Source: Allobosea sp. OK403
Lineage (GTDB): Bacteria; Pseudomonadota; Alphaproteobacteria; Rhizobiales; Beijerinckiaceae
Assembly: GCF_900113835.1 (NCBI RefSeq)
Contig: NZ_FOQV01000015.1
Coordinates: forward strand, 1 to 64,000
Direction of reading: 5' to 3'
Length of the DNA: 64,000 bases
Made by a program: the position numbers and the translations under genes. The notes beneath the pieces are model-generated. The model was not told the DNA's origin. It saw nothing but the letters and a program-made list of their open reading frames with translations, and did not search any database. Numbering within the stretch: the first letter of the stretch is position 1; each line of letters opens with the position of its first letter. Below, in pieces: positions 16,502 to 25,190 of the stretch.

Positions 16502-17731
16502 CTATCGCAGCGAGGGGGTGGCGTCAAACAGGCGGCGGTGTTCGTCGAGCGCATACCAGTCGGTCATGCCGGCGATATAGTCCGAAATCCGCCGTGCCCG
16601 GCGCTGCGGATCGAGCCGCTCGCAGCCCTCGCCCCACTCCGCCGGCATCGCGCTGGGCTCGGCCAGGAAGCGCGAAAACAGGTCGCGCACCACATCAGCC
16701 GCCCTGCGCCGGATCTCAGCGATGCGCGGATGGCGATACATATTGGGATAGAGGAAGGCCTTGATCTCGCTGTCGGCCGTTGTGATCGCGTCGGAGAATG
16801 CGATGACGGGCGCGCCCGCCCGGCGGACCGCATCGGCGTCCCGCGGCTGCAGCGCCGCGATCCGGATCTGCGATTCCCCGATCACATCCTCGACAAAGCG
16901 GGTGATGACGCGCCGGACCAGCTCGTTGGTGGCGCGCGGCTTGGCGAGGCCGGGATGCAGCCGGTCAATCTCGTCGAGCAACTCCGCCAGGAAGGGCAGC
17001 TTGCGCAGATCCGTAAGCTCGAACAGCCCGGCGCGCAGGCCGTCGTCGAGATCATGGGCGTTGTAGGCGATGTCGTCGGCGAGCGCGGCGGCCTGCGCCT
17101 CCGCCGAGGCGTGGCTGTCGAGCCAGAGATCCTGCACTGACTGGTATTCGAGGATCGCGGCAGGAATGCCGGTATCCGCATAGCGTGCGGTCGGCTGGCC
17201 CTCGGCATCGAGCAGCGGGCCATTATGCTTGACCAGCCCCTCCAGCGTCTCCCAGCTCAGGTTCAGCCCGTCGAAGCCGGCATAGCGATGCTCCAATCGT
17301 GTCACGATTCGCAGCGTCTGCGCATTGTGGTCGAAGCCGCCGAACTCCCGCATGCATTCGTCGAGCGCATCCTCACCGGTATGACCGAAGGGCGTGTGGC
17401 CGAGATCATGCGCCAGCGCCAGCGCCTCGGCGAGATCCTCATCGAGTCCCAGCGCCCGGGCGAGCGCACGCGCGATCTGCGCCACCTCGATCGTATGCGT
17501 CAGTCGCGTGCGATAATGGTCTCCCTCATGCGAAACAAAGACTTGCGTCTTGTGCTTCAAGCGCCGGAAGGCCGTGGAATGGATGATGCGGTCGCGGTCG
17601 CGTTGGAACTGGCTACGCGTCGGCGAGCTAGGCTCATCGACCAGACGACCCCGACTGAGGCTCGAGCGGCAGGCATAGATCGCCCGCCAGCGGTCGCCGG
17701 GCTCGGGTTCGAGGCTCTGTTGATGCGGCAT
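16502..17731 (-). CDS. dgt: Deoxyguanosinetriphosphate triphosphohydrolase-like HD protein
   Basis: HD-domain dNTP triphosphohydrolase (dNTP to deoxynucleoside plus triphosphate), a cytosolic pool regulator. The 409 residues show the HD metal motif: STAFRRLKHKTQVF (His), LAHDLGHTPFGHTGE (His-Asp), and a distal Asp in LADDIAYNAHDLDDG. The order dgt-argS-SPOR is conserved in Rhizobiales. It is divergent from erpA with 98 bp between starts. Confidence 0.92.
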   Translation of the reverse strand: MPHQQSLEPEPGDRWRAIYACRSSLSRGRLVDEPSSPTRSQFQRDRDRIIHSTAFRRLKHKTQVFVSHEGDHYRTRLTHTIEVAQIARALARALGLDEDLAEALALAHDLGHTPFGHTGEDALDECMREFGGFDHNAQTLRIVTRLEHRYAGFDGLNLSWETLEGLVKHNGPLLDAEGQPTARYADTGIPAAILEYQSVQDLWLDSHASAEAQAAALADDIAYNAHDLDDGLRAGLFELTDLRKLPFLAELLDEIDRLHPGLAKPRATNELVRRVITRFVEDVIGESQIRIAALQPRDADAVRRAGAPVIAFSDAITTADSEIKAFLYPNMYRHPRIAEIRRRAADVVRDLFSRFLAEPSAMPAEWGEGCERLDPQRRARRISDYIAGMTDWYALDEHRRLFDATPSLR

Positions 17732-17829
17732 GGCGGACCTGTCATCGCCCCCTGCTTGTAGAGGCGCGTGCCGGCAATTACCTTTGTGGGCAACCCGGGT
17801 GCAAGGAGCATCTGCCCAAGGAGCTCGCC

Positions 17830-18180
17830 ATGTCGACCGATATCGAGGTCAATCCGCGCGGTGTCGCCGTCACCGGCAAGGCCGCGAGCCGCATTCTCTC
17901 CGTGATGGAAAAGGAGCCGCCCGGCTCGATGCTGCGCGTCAGCGTCGCCGGCGGCGGCTGTTCCGGCTTCCAGTACATCTTCGACGTCGACCGGGAAAAA
18001 GCGCCGGGCGACCTCGTGATCGAGCGCGATGGCGCAACCGTGCTGATCGACGAGACCTCGCTCGATCTGCTCGAAGGCTGCACGATCGATTTCGTCGATG
18101 ATCTGGTGGGGCAGTCGTTCCGCATCACCAACCCGAACGCGACGAGTTCGTGTGGGTGCGGGACCTCGTTCGCGGTGTGA
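17830..18180 (+). CDS. erpA: Iron-sulfur cluster insertion protein ErpA (A-type carrier)
   Basis: A-type scaffold that passes Fe-S clusters to apo-proteins. The 116-aa protein has the three conserved cysteines: one in GGGCSGFQY and two in the C-terminal SSCGCGTSF motif. The body matches the HesB/IscA fold. It is preceded by AAGGAG about 8 nt before the ATG and is divergent from dgt. No suf or isc genes are nearby. ErpA rather than IscA or SufA is inferred from the dgt neighbour, a common alphaproteobacterial order. Confidence 0.9.
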   Translation: MSTDIEVNPRGVAVTGKAASRILSVMEKEPPGSMLRVSVAGGGCSGFQYIFDVDREKAPGDLVIERDGATVLIDETSLDLLEGCTIDFVDDLVGQSFRITNPNATSSCGCGTSFAV

Positions 18181-18214
18181 AACCAACGCTCTAAACGTCG
18201 GGAACGACCTTCCT

Positions 18215-18309
18215 CATCATGGTCGGGCTTGTCCCGACCATCCACGTCTTCATTTGTCGAGGACAGTGTTCAAGACGTGGATGCTCGCCACAAGGGCGAG
18301 CATGACGGC
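18215..18309. repeat. Dispersed palindromic repeat, family E, copy 2
   Basis: Two hairpins, ATGGTCGGG-CTTGT-CCCGACCAT and ATGCTCGCC-ACAAG-GGCGAGCAT, are joined by CCACGTCTT / AAGACGTGG arms, so the whole unit is one large inverted repeat. It lies between the convergent erpA and cold-shock genes and may serve both as a terminator. Confidence 0.75.
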
Positions 18310-18344
18310 GTGGATTGCTTGACCGGACAAGCGGCTGTTCGGCG

Positions 18345-18959
18345 TCAATGCGAACTGATCGCGCCGCCCTGCTCCAGCCGGATCTCGGCGGCCATCAGAC
18401 CCTTCGGCCCGGGGCCGTAGCGCACCAGCACGGCCTGGCCCGGGATCAATTCCACCAGACCGTAACGCCGCAGCGTTTCCATATGGACGAAGATGTCCGG
18501 TGCGCCCTCGCCCGCCGAGACGAAGCCGAAGCCGCGCAGACGGTTGAACCACTTCACCACCATGCGCTCGAGGCCGCTGGTCGGCGTGACCGAGACATTG
18601 GTGCGCGCCATCGGCAATTCGGCGGGATGGCGCCCGGCGCTGGTGTCGATCGACAGAACCCGCACCGCCTGCCGGCCGCGCGTCTTCTCGATCGCCTCGA
18701 GCACGATGCGCGCACCCTCGGCAATGGCGTTGAAGCCGTCGCGCTTCAGGATGGTGACGTGGACGAGCACGTCGGCGCCGCCATCCTCTGGGACGACGAA
18801 GCCATAGCCCTTGCTGACGTCGAACCATTTGACATAGCCGGCGAGCTCGACACCGGCCTCATGAGACAGCCCATCGGACCCGTCGAGCCGCATCACGCGA
18901 TTGAGCGACTGGATCGGTCCTACTGGTGGACGCCCGCTCTCACCGTACTCGTCGGACAT
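18345..18959 (-). CDS. Tandem cold-shock domain protein
   Basis: RNA/DNA-binding protein with two cold-shock domains (residues about 38-105 and 130-198). Each has the RNP1-like motif: KWFDVSKGYGFVVPE in the first and KWFNRLRGFGFVSAG in the second, with RNP2-like VLVHV and IFVHM. The 204-aa two-domain form with an N-terminal extension is typical of alphaproteobacteria. It likely acts as an RNA chaperone; cold induction cannot be seen from sequence. It is divergent from the LysE exporter gene. Confidence 0.92.
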   Translation of the reverse strand: MSDEYGESGRPPVGPIQSLNRVMRLDGSDGLSHEAGVELAGYVKWFDVSKGYGFVVPEDGGADVLVHVTILKRDGFNAIAEGARIVLEAIEKTRGRQAVRVLSIDTSAGRHPAELPMARTNVSVTPTSGLERMVVKWFNRLRGFGFVSAGEGAPDIFVHMETLRRYGLVELIPGQAVLVRYGPGPKGLMAAEIRLEQGGAISSH

Positions 18960-19146
18960 GTGCCGCTCACCCCCGCGCGAATGGCTTGATTCGTGGTGTC
19001 ACGATACCATTGCTGCCAAGGCGCGATACAGCCCGCAGAGCTTCATCCACATCAACGAGAGGGAAATATTCAATTGTATGCAGCTTGGCCGCCCAAAGCT
19101 CAGTCGTCATGATCACGCGCACCGCCATTTGATTCCGGAGAGACCG

Positions 19147-19779
19147 ATGCAAGACCTGCAGACCCTGGTTCTCTTTACGGCAGCTTGCGCGGTGCTGACC
19201 GCGACGCCTGGGCCCGACATGCTGCTGATCGCGTCGCGCAGCCTGAGCCAGGGCCGCGTCGCCGGTTTCCTGACCTATGCCGGCATCGCCGCGGGCAGCT
19301 ATCTGCAGGCCTTCGCCGCCGCATTCGGGCTGTCGCAGCTCTTCATCCTGGTTCCGACCGCCTACGACATCCTGCGCTGGGTCGGCGCGGCCTATCTCGC
19401 CTGGCTCGCCTGGACGACCCTGCGTTCGAGAACCCCGCTCTTCGCGCCCGATGCCACGGCAAACACCGTCTCGATGCGTCGCATCTTCATGCAGGGCCTG
19501 CTGACCAACCTGCTCAACCCCAAAATGGCACTGTTCATGCTGGCCTTGCTGCCGCAGTTCCTGAAGCCGGAAGCCGGCTCGGTCGCGCTTCAGGTCATGG
19601 TTCTGGCAACGATCCTCAACCTGATGGGGCTGATCACGAATGGCATCGTGATCCTGACCGCGAGCCGGCTCGGCCACGCCATCGCCAGCCGCCCGCATCT
19701 CGCGCGCCTGCCGCAGAAGCTGATGGGTGCGGTCTTCGGCGCGCTGGCGATCAGGCTGGCGGTCTCGGCGCGCGAGTGA
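19147..19779 (+). CDS. LysE/RhtB-family amino-acid exporter
   Basis: Inner-membrane exporter of the LysE superfamily, 210 aa from the ATG at 19147. The N-terminal signature TATPGPDMLLIASRSLSQG and the mid-protein LLTNLLNPKMALFMLALLPQF are hallmarks of the family, with about six hydrophobic segments. The frame is open for 82 codons upstream, but that part has no membrane helices. The substrate is probably an amino acid or analogue. It is convergent with the XRE regulator (14-bp gap). Confidence 0.9.
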   Translation: MQDLQTLVLFTAACAVLTATPGPDMLLIASRSLSQGRVAGFLTYAGIAAGSYLQAFAAAFGLSQLFILVPTAYDILRWVGAAYLAWLAWTTLRSRTPLFAPDATANTVSMRRIFMQGLLTNLLNPKMALFMLALLPQFLKPEAGSVALQVMVLATILNLMGLITNGIVILTASRLGHAIASRPHLARLPQKLMGAVFGALAIRLAVSARE

Positions 19780-19793
19780 AGCTCGTGCGTCGC

Positions 19794-20624
19794 CTAACGC
19801 GTTGCTGGTAGTCCTTCGACCAGGGACTCGATGAGCTTCCGATCGGCCGGCGTGGCCGGATTGTAGACGATCAGGCTCAGATCCGGCCGCGCATCCACCG
19901 CGAAGGCAGAGTACTCCAGGGTGATCGGTCCCAGCCGGGGATGACGCAGGCGCTTCACGCCGTCGCCATGCGTCTGGACATTGTTGTCGCGCCACATCGA
20001 TGCGAATTCAGGGCTCGCCTGGCTCAACTCGTCGACCAGCTTCGCAACCTCCGCGTCGGCGCCCGCGCGTGCGGCATCGATCCGGAAAGTAGCCACGACG
20101 AAGCGGGCCACGGCTTCCCATTCCGACTGTGCGGCGCGGACGCGGGGGTCACAGAAGATCAGGCGCAGGACGTTGCGTTGATCGGGCGGGAGCGCGCCAT
20201 AGTCGGTCAGCACGGCCGCGGCTGCGCGGTTCCAGGCGACGACGTCCCAGGTCGCCGTCCTGACGATCGCAGGGCTGTAGGTCAGCACGTCGAGCAGGCG
20301 CTGCAATCGTGGCGTGATCGCGTCGCTGCCGCGATAACGGACCTCAGGCGGACGACCGAGGCCGACAAGGAACAGATGCTCGCGCTCGACATCCGTCAGC
20401 GTCAGCGCCCGTGCGATCCGGTCGAGCACATCCGCCGAGGGGCTGCCGCCGCGCCCCTGCTCCAGCCAAGTGTACCAGGTCGCGCTGATATTGGCGCGCT
20501 GCGCCACCTCCTCGCGGCGCAGCCCCGCGGTTCGCCGCCGGCCGCCGGCAAAGCCGAAGGAAGCGGGATCGAGCTTCGTGCGTCGGCTCCTGAGATAGAC
20601 GCCGAGCGAATTGCTGTCGGACAT
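19794..20624 (-). CDS. XRE-family regulator with MmyB-like ligand domain
   Basis: Transcription factor with an N-terminal helix-turn-helix (about 8-70: LRREEVAQRANISATWYTWLEQGRG) and a C-terminal MmyB-type ligand-binding domain (about 100-270: WDVVAWNRAAAAVL and NPATPADRKLIESL). The 276-aa length is typical of this group. It is divergent from the SDR oxidoreductase at 20727; such pairs usually mean that the regulator controls the reductase. The 102-bp gap between starts holds the AT-rich stretch expected for a shared promoter. The ligand is unknown. Confidence 0.9.
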   Translation of the reverse strand: MSDSNSLGVYLRSRRTKLDPASFGFAGGRRRTAGLRREEVAQRANISATWYTWLEQGRGGSPSADVLDRIARALTLTDVEREHLFLVGLGRPPEVRYRGSDAITPRLQRLLDVLTYSPAIVRTATWDVVAWNRAAAAVLTDYGALPPDQRNVLRLIFCDPRVRAAQSEWEAVARFVVATFRIDAARAGADAEVAKLVDELSQASPEFASMWRDNNVQTHGDGVKRLRHPRLGPITLEYSAFAVDARPDLSLIVYNPATPADRKLIESLVEGLPATR

Positions 20625-20726
20625 CGCGGCTCGCCTGTTAGCTATTATACCGGGATAAGCTCACTACTTTACCTGAATATCTAGCCTGCTCACAATGGCC
20701 ACAGCAGAATTCTGGAGGCTGAACGC

Positions 20727-21608
20727 ATGCGCATATTCGTGACGGGAGCCACCGGCTGGGTCGGCTCGGCGGTGGTCGAGGAGCTGGTCGGAGCCGGCCA
20801 TAAAGTGACGGGACTGGCCCGCTCTGACGAGAAAGCTGCCGAGCTCGCAGCCACCGGCGCCGATGTGCTGCGCGGCGCGCTTGATGATCTCGATGCGTTG
20901 CGCAGCGCAGCCTCGGCAGCGGACGCTGTGATCCACACCGCGTTCAATCACGATTTCTCCAGATTCGCCGAGAATGCCCAGCAGGACCAGCGCGCCATTG
21001 AGACGCTGGGAGGCGCGCTGGAGGGATCGGACCGTCCGCTACTCGTCACCTCGGGCTTCGCGCGCCTCGCACCGGGCCGGGTCGCGACCGAGCTGGACGT
21101 GCCCTCCTCCGATCCATCCTTCCCACGTCGATCCGAGGCGGCAGCGCGAGCGCTGGCGGAGCGCGGCGTGCGCGCTGCAACGATCCGGCTCGCGCCGTCG
21201 GTCCACGGCCTTGGCGACCACGGCTTCATCCCGATCCTGATTGCGATGGCGCGCGAGAAGGGCGTGTCGGCCTATATCGGCGAGGGCCAGAACCGCTGGG
21301 CCGGCGTGCACCGGCTGGACACTGGGCGCCTCTACCGGCTCGCACTCGAACAGGGCGCAACCGAGCCCGCCTATCACGCGGTCGCCGACGAAGGCACGCC
21401 CTTCAAGGATATCGCCGAGGTGATCGGCCGCCGGCTCGGCTTGCCCGTCGAATCGCGTGGCCGCGAGCATTTCGGCTGGTTCGCCGACTTCGCAGGCGCT
21501 GACATGGCGGCGTCGAGCGAACGCACGCGGTTGCTGCTCGGTTGGCAGCCGACCGGCCCGGACCTGCTCAGCGATATCGATCAGCCCGGCTACTATGCCG
21601 TTCGATGA
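20727..21608 (+). CDS. NAD(P)-dependent SDR-family oxidoreductase (extended, NmrA/epimerase-like)
   Basis: Rossmann-fold enzyme of 293 aa with the N-terminal nucleotide motif TGATGWVGSAVVEEL and the downstream VIHTAFNHD segment. The C-terminal part has the GVHRLDTGRLYRLALEQG block typical of this group of epimerase-like reductases. A strong ribosome site (GGAGG, 8 nt before the ATG) fixes the start. It is divergent from an MmyB-type regulator that probably controls it. The substrate is unknown. Confidence 0.9.
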   Translation: MRIFVTGATGWVGSAVVEELVGAGHKVTGLARSDEKAAELAATGADVLRGALDDLDALRSAASAADAVIHTAFNHDFSRFAENAQQDQRAIETLGGALEGSDRPLLVTSGFARLAPGRVATELDVPSSDPSFPRRSEAAARALAERGVRAATIRLAPSVHGLGDHGFIPILIAMAREKGVSAYIGEGQNRWAGVHRLDTGRLYRLALEQGATEPAYHAVADEGTPFKDIAEVIGRRLGLPVESRGREHFGWFADFAGADMAASSERTRLLLGWQPTGPDLLSDIDQPGYYAVR

Positions 21609-21638
21609 GGCATGCGGCGCGCCCTACCGCCGACCCCT

Positions 21639-21762
21639 AGGGCCGGATGATTTCAGATGGAATCACAAGGTGATCCATCTAAAACCTGAATCCATCTCTC
21701 ATCTTAAGAGTGAGAGCAGGATCGATGCGAAAAACCGGCTCCCACGTTTCGCACCTGCTCTA
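21639..21762. repeat. MITE-like repeat, family C, copy 1
   Basis: About 124 bp with ends TAGGGC / GCTCTA and two internal stem-loops: GATTTCAGATGG...CCATCTAAAA and AGCAGGATCGATGCG...CGCACCTGCT. Closer copies are at 48604-48730 (inverted) and 58698-58821. It overlaps the stop codon of the small secreted-protein gene that follows. Confidence 0.8.
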
Positions 21763-22107
21763 GCGCAGCCAGGACGGGGCGACATAGCCGACGCAGCGCA
21801 GCTCTCCGCGCTTCGGGTTCACCACCTCGAAGGCGGAGACCGGGCAGTTGTTCGCAGGCGCCGGCTCCTTGAGCTCGGTGATGGAGCCATTGCCCGGACG
21901 AAGCTTGCGGAACGTCCAGGTCGAGCCCCCTGAATAATACTGCGAGCTGAGCTGCCAGCTCTGAGCCATGACCTCTTCGCTGAGCAGCGGGACCGACAGC
22001 GCGAAGGCACAAGCCCCGCCGGTCAAGGCATTCGCGAGCCGTCTCAAGACCGGACGGGAGGATGCCTGAGCGGCATCTGCGTTCGCTTTCGGGGCGTTCT
22101 GTGTCAT
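21760..22107 (-). CDS. Small secreted protein of unknown function
   Basis: 115 residues from the ATG at 22107. An N-terminal basic stretch (RPVLRRLANAL) is followed by a hydrophobic segment (TGGACAFALSVPLL) and a probable signal-peptidase site near AQS. The short mature part has two Cys (NNCPV and LRCVG), perhaps a disulphide. I do not recognise the family. The start is uncertain (the ribosome site is weak), and the 3' end lies inside a family C repeat, so the C terminus could have been altered by the insertion. Confidence 0.55.
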   Translation of the reverse strand: MTQNAPKANADAAQASSRPVLRRLANALTGGACAFALSVPLLSEEVMAQSWQLSSQYYSGGSTWTFRKLRPGNGSITELKEPAPANNCPVSAFEVVNPKRGELRCVGYVAPSWLR

Positions 22108-22427
22108 CGGGGGACATCCAAAATTGCACTGCCCCCAAAGCTGCAATCATGACGCCGGGTAAGTTCGCTGGATGTTGGGCCTCCGAAACCACGCCATCAT
22201 TCCGAGCTACCCTCTGGTCCTGGCGAAAGACGGAAGGGCCGTGGCTTGCCTGCTCCCCATGATTGCCGGCTGCGCCGGGGAGCGGGCCAAGACAATCGCC
22301 CGCAGCACAGCCCGGTGCTTTCCCTGGGCGAAACGATGCGCCCATGGGCGGCAGCCGGATCCCTGGCTATCGTCCTCGCCCGGCGGAATGGAATGTCGGC
22401 ACGGCGCCCTCGCCCCGCTCGTGCGAC
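22108..22427. other. Gene-free stretch
   Basis: This 320-bp interval between two minus-strand genes shows no convincing coding frame, RNA gene or repeat. Short open frames exist on both strands but lack family features and ribosome sites. Confidence 0.5.
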
Positions 22428-22820
22428 CTAATCCTCAAAGCGGCTCGTGGCGTCACGATCACGCTCGTATCGTCTCTTGAGCGGAAATGGCGGCAACCAG
22501 GCCTCTCGGCGGATCGTCCAGAGCTCATAGGTCGGCATCAGCTGGTCGGGAGCATCCAGCGATCCCAGGTTCACTTCGATTTCGTCGGCGCTGCGCGCGA
22601 AAACGGGCGAGCCGCAACGGGGACAGAAAAACCGCCCGGCATAGTCGCGTGTTTCGCCATCGATCGTCACCGCATCCTGAGGGAACACCGCGGACGCGTG
22701 AAAAAGCGCCCCATGATGCTTGCGGCAGTCGAGACAGTGACAAAGGCCGACCCGGTATGGGCGCCCCGACGCCACAATCCGGACGTCGCCGCATAGGCAA
22801 CCACCCGTGAACCGGTCCAT
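22428..22820 (-). CDS. GFA-family (glutathione-dependent formaldehyde-activating-like) protein
   Basis: 130-aa zinc protein of the GFA/CENP-V domain family. Zinc ligands are visible in order: CLCG near residue 8, CHCLDCRK near 28, and CPRCGS near 70. The start at 22820 is set by GGAGGAG, 8 nt upstream. Many members have no proven link to formaldehyde, so the name is a family label. It precedes the gap of 95 bp to the metallo-beta-lactamase gene. Confidence 0.9.
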   Translation of the reverse strand: MDRFTGGCLCGDVRIVASGRPYRVGLCHCLDCRKHHGALFHASAVFPQDAVTIDGETRDYAGRFFCPRCGSPVFARSADEIEVNLGSLDAPDQLMPTYELWTIRREAWLPPFPLKRRYERDRDATSRFED

Positions 22821-22915
22821 GCTGCGTCTCCTCCGACATCCAGCGGTTGAAATGCTTAAAGCGCCGCCCGTCGAGCGTCCATGAAGGGGCACCAGCCTTT
22901 TCGGCCGCCGCTCAA

Positions 22916-24181
22916 TCAGGCTTTCGATTTCGCTTCCGCATCGCGCTGGTAGACCGCGAAAAAGGCCTTCCCCATCAGCGTGGTCTCACCGTCGATGCAT
23001 CTCTGGAGAACGGCGGCGCGGATGGCTTGAATCCGCGCGTCCGCCGGAGCGGCCGCGCCGGCGAATTCGGCAAGCTGCGCCGCTAGCCGCGTCTGGCCTT
23101 CCCCGGACAGGATAGCAGCCCGCTCGGCAAGCTTGTCCGCGCCGCCCGCGAGCCGCGCCAGTTCCAATGCCAGATCGGCAGTCCGCGCCGGCTTCAGATG
23201 CGCCGGATCGCCATCGAACCAGCCGGCATAGAAATGGTAGATGGCCCGAACGAGGAATTCGGGATCGTCATATTTCGGCAGCAGATAAGGCTTCGCGAGA
23301 TAGCGGGGCGGGACTTTGACCGCGTGCAGCACCTCATCGAGCGTAGCGCCCTCGTTGATCAACCGGAGCGTCTCACTCGTCAGATATTCGAGTGCCTCGG
23401 CACCGTCCCGCAGCACCTGCGCGGCCCGCTCCTTGCCGAAAATCACCGGCCCATGGCCCGGGATCAGGATCTCCGGCTCGAGTTTTTGCATGCGCCGCAA
23501 TGCGACCGCCCAATCCGCGGCATAACGCTGGACCTTGCGCGGGTTGCCCGCATTCGGGAACACCCAGATCACGAAGTCCCCGCTCGCCAGGACGCGCCGC
23601 TTCGGCAGCCAGACGAAGCTGGCGTCGTCGGTTTCGCCACGCCCGTGGAAGAGCGCGATCTCCTCACCGCCGATCGTGAGCGACAAGCTCTCGTCATAGA
23701 CCTCGTCAGGCCGCCGCTGGCCGATCGGGTAGACATAGCCCGGCTTGTTGAACTGCTGGCCCTGAACCAGGCTGTTGAAGCCGTGCGACGCTTCGTATCG
23801 CTCCATGCGGCGCCGCACATTCCGGTGAGCCACGATGCGCGGCCTGGGGCGGCCCCTCGCATCCGCTTCCTCGTCGATGAGCGTGATGCCGCTGGTGTGG
23901 TCGATATGGCCGTGGGTGTAGATCACGGTGTGGATCGGGCTGTCGTCCCAGCCTCGCACGACGGCCAGGGTCCGGGCCGCGGTATCGGGCTTGGCCGTGT
24001 CGATCAGGACGAGCCCGGCATCGGTGCGGATGGCCGTGACGCTGCCGCAGAAATACGTCGTATGGACGGTGATAATGGTGTCGGCGACCTGCGTGATCGC
24101 GCCCTCCGATACCGCCGCCGTCCACTCCTCCATGGGGGCGGCGCCGCTCCAGAGCCGCTCGAACAACGCGTCGTGAGCCAT
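22916..24181 (-). CDS. Metallo-beta-lactamase-fold hydrolase, alkyl-sulfatase-like
   Basis: 421 residues from the ATG at 24181 (GAGAGGG about 8 nt upstream). The MBL metal motif THGHIDHTSG is at about residue 97, further ligands follow in LFHGRGETDDASFV and IPGHGPVIFG. The C-terminal half (ALEYLTSETLRLINEG...YHFYAGWFDGDPAHLKP) matches the dimerisation region of SdsA1/BDS1-type alkyl sulfatases. It is shorter than SdsA1 (about 650 aa) because the C-terminal SCP2-like domain is missing. Alkyl-ester or alkyl-sulfate hydrolysis is a family-based guess. Confidence 0.88.
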   Translation of the reverse strand: MAHDALFERLWSGAAPMEEWTAAVSEGAITQVADTIITVHTTYFCGSVTAIRTDAGLVLIDTAKPDTAARTLAVVRGWDDSPIHTVIYTHGHIDHTSGITLIDEEADARGRPRPRIVAHRNVRRRMERYEASHGFNSLVQGQQFNKPGYVYPIGQRRPDEVYDESLSLTIGGEEIALFHGRGETDDASFVWLPKRRVLASGDFVIWVFPNAGNPRKVQRYAADWAVALRRMQKLEPEILIPGHGPVIFGKERAAQVLRDGAEALEYLTSETLRLINEGATLDEVLHAVKVPPRYLAKPYLLPKYDDPEFLVRAIYHFYAGWFDGDPAHLKPARTADLALELARLAGGADKLAERAAILSGEGQTRLAAQLAEFAGAAAPADARIQAIRAAVLQRCIDGETTLMGKAFFAVYQRDAEAKSKA

Positions 24182-24357
24182 CCCGAAATCCCTCTCAACG
24201 GAGCTGCACCTCTTGCTTAGCACCGCCAAGGGAGGAGTGAAGCCAGGACAGGAGAGATGCTGACAGGCCGCGTCAGCTATGGTGCGCATGGCGATGGCGA
24301 GCCGCGAGTGGTCAGGCGGCCCGCCGGATGCTCGACAACCGATGGAAAGCCCGGCCT

Positions 24358-25068
24358 TCACCAGAGGCCTGGGACCAATCTCCACCGCACTCGATGGGCA
24401 TAATCGTCATATCCAGGAAGCTCGGCCCGCAGCAGCCGGTCTTCCCATGATGTGCGCAGGACGAGGACCGCAGCCGCCAGAGCAGCGGGAACGAGCGCCC
24501 AGAGCGAGCCCAGCGCAAGCGCCATGCCGAAGAACAGGGACAGCGCGGCGATATAGCCGGGGTGGCGCACGAAACGATAGGGGCCACTATCGATCACGCG
24601 CTGATGCCGCTCGGACTGGATCCGGACGCCCGGTTCGAAATACGGATTCATCGCCTGCGCCCAGGCCGTCACCACGATCCCGCCCAGTACGGCAACATAA
24701 CCCGACAGCACCGCCCAGGCCGGCACAATCGACCAGTGGAATCGCCCGGCATCGAGCGCGGCGACCGGCAGGATCGCCACCATCGCCGGCAGGATGACCG
24801 CGAGCAGCGCCTTGTCCCAGCTTTTCGTGCCCGCCTGGAAGCGGCTGCGCGCGCGATAGATAATCGGATTGACCCAGGCGAGCACGAGAGCCGAAGCGCC
24901 AAAGCCCAAAATCAATACCGCAAGGAAGACCCATCCGGGCCGCCAGGCGATTGTGCCGGCAGGCCAGAAGATCAATCCTAGCAGCGAGAGCGGCAGCCCG
25001 ATCGCATAGGCAATGGCCGTGCTGCGCGACATCGCGCTCGGCTCCAGGGGCGTTTCGGTCCGTTCCAT
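24358..25068 (-). CDS. Isoprenylcysteine carboxyl methyltransferase (ICMT)-like membrane protein
   Basis: 236-aa integral membrane protein with about five hydrophobic segments. The C-terminal family signature is clear: GPYRFVRHPGYIAALSLFFGMAL, then RTSWEDRLLRAELPGYDDYAHRVRWRLVP, the SAM-binding region of bacterial ICMT/PEMT-like proteins. An AAGGAG site 8 nt before the ATG at 25068 fixes the start. It is preceded by three 16-bp direct repeats (25109-25156) and by a GbsR/MarR-like regulator on the same strand, which may control it. The substrate is unknown. Confidence 0.87.
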   Translation of the reverse strand: MERTETPLEPSAMSRSTAIAYAIGLPLSLLGLIFWPAGTIAWRPGWVFLAVLILGFGASALVLAWVNPIIYRARSRFQAGTKSWDKALLAVILPAMVAILPVAALDAGRFHWSIVPAWAVLSGYVAVLGGIVVTAWAQAMNPYFEPGVRIQSERHQRVIDSGPYRFVRHPGYIAALSLFFGMALALGSLWALVPAALAAAVLVLRTSWEDRLLRAELPGYDDYAHRVRWRLVPGLW

Positions 25069-25108
25069 GTCGCTCGCTCCTTCGGCGAAATTGTCTCCAG
25101 ACTGGCTT

Positions 25109-25156
25109 TGGCCCAAGACTGACTTGGCCCAACACTGACTTGGCCCAAGACTGACT
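25109..25156. repeat. Three 16-bp direct repeats upstream of the ICMT-like gene
   Basis: The unit TGGCCCAAGACTGACT occurs three times head to tail (25109, 25125, 25141); the middle copy differs at one base (CAACAC). They lie 40-88 bp upstream of the start at 25068. Period 16 is about 1.5 helical turns. They may be regulatory sites or a simple tandem duplication. Confidence 0.85.
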
Positions 25157-25190
25157 TGACTATGCGACGCAATGCCGATCGATCGCCGCG

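Noticed and set aside
19941..20684. 247-codon plus-strand frame opposite the XRE regulator
   Set aside because: Antisense to a gene with clear HTH and MmyB-like domain; no support.
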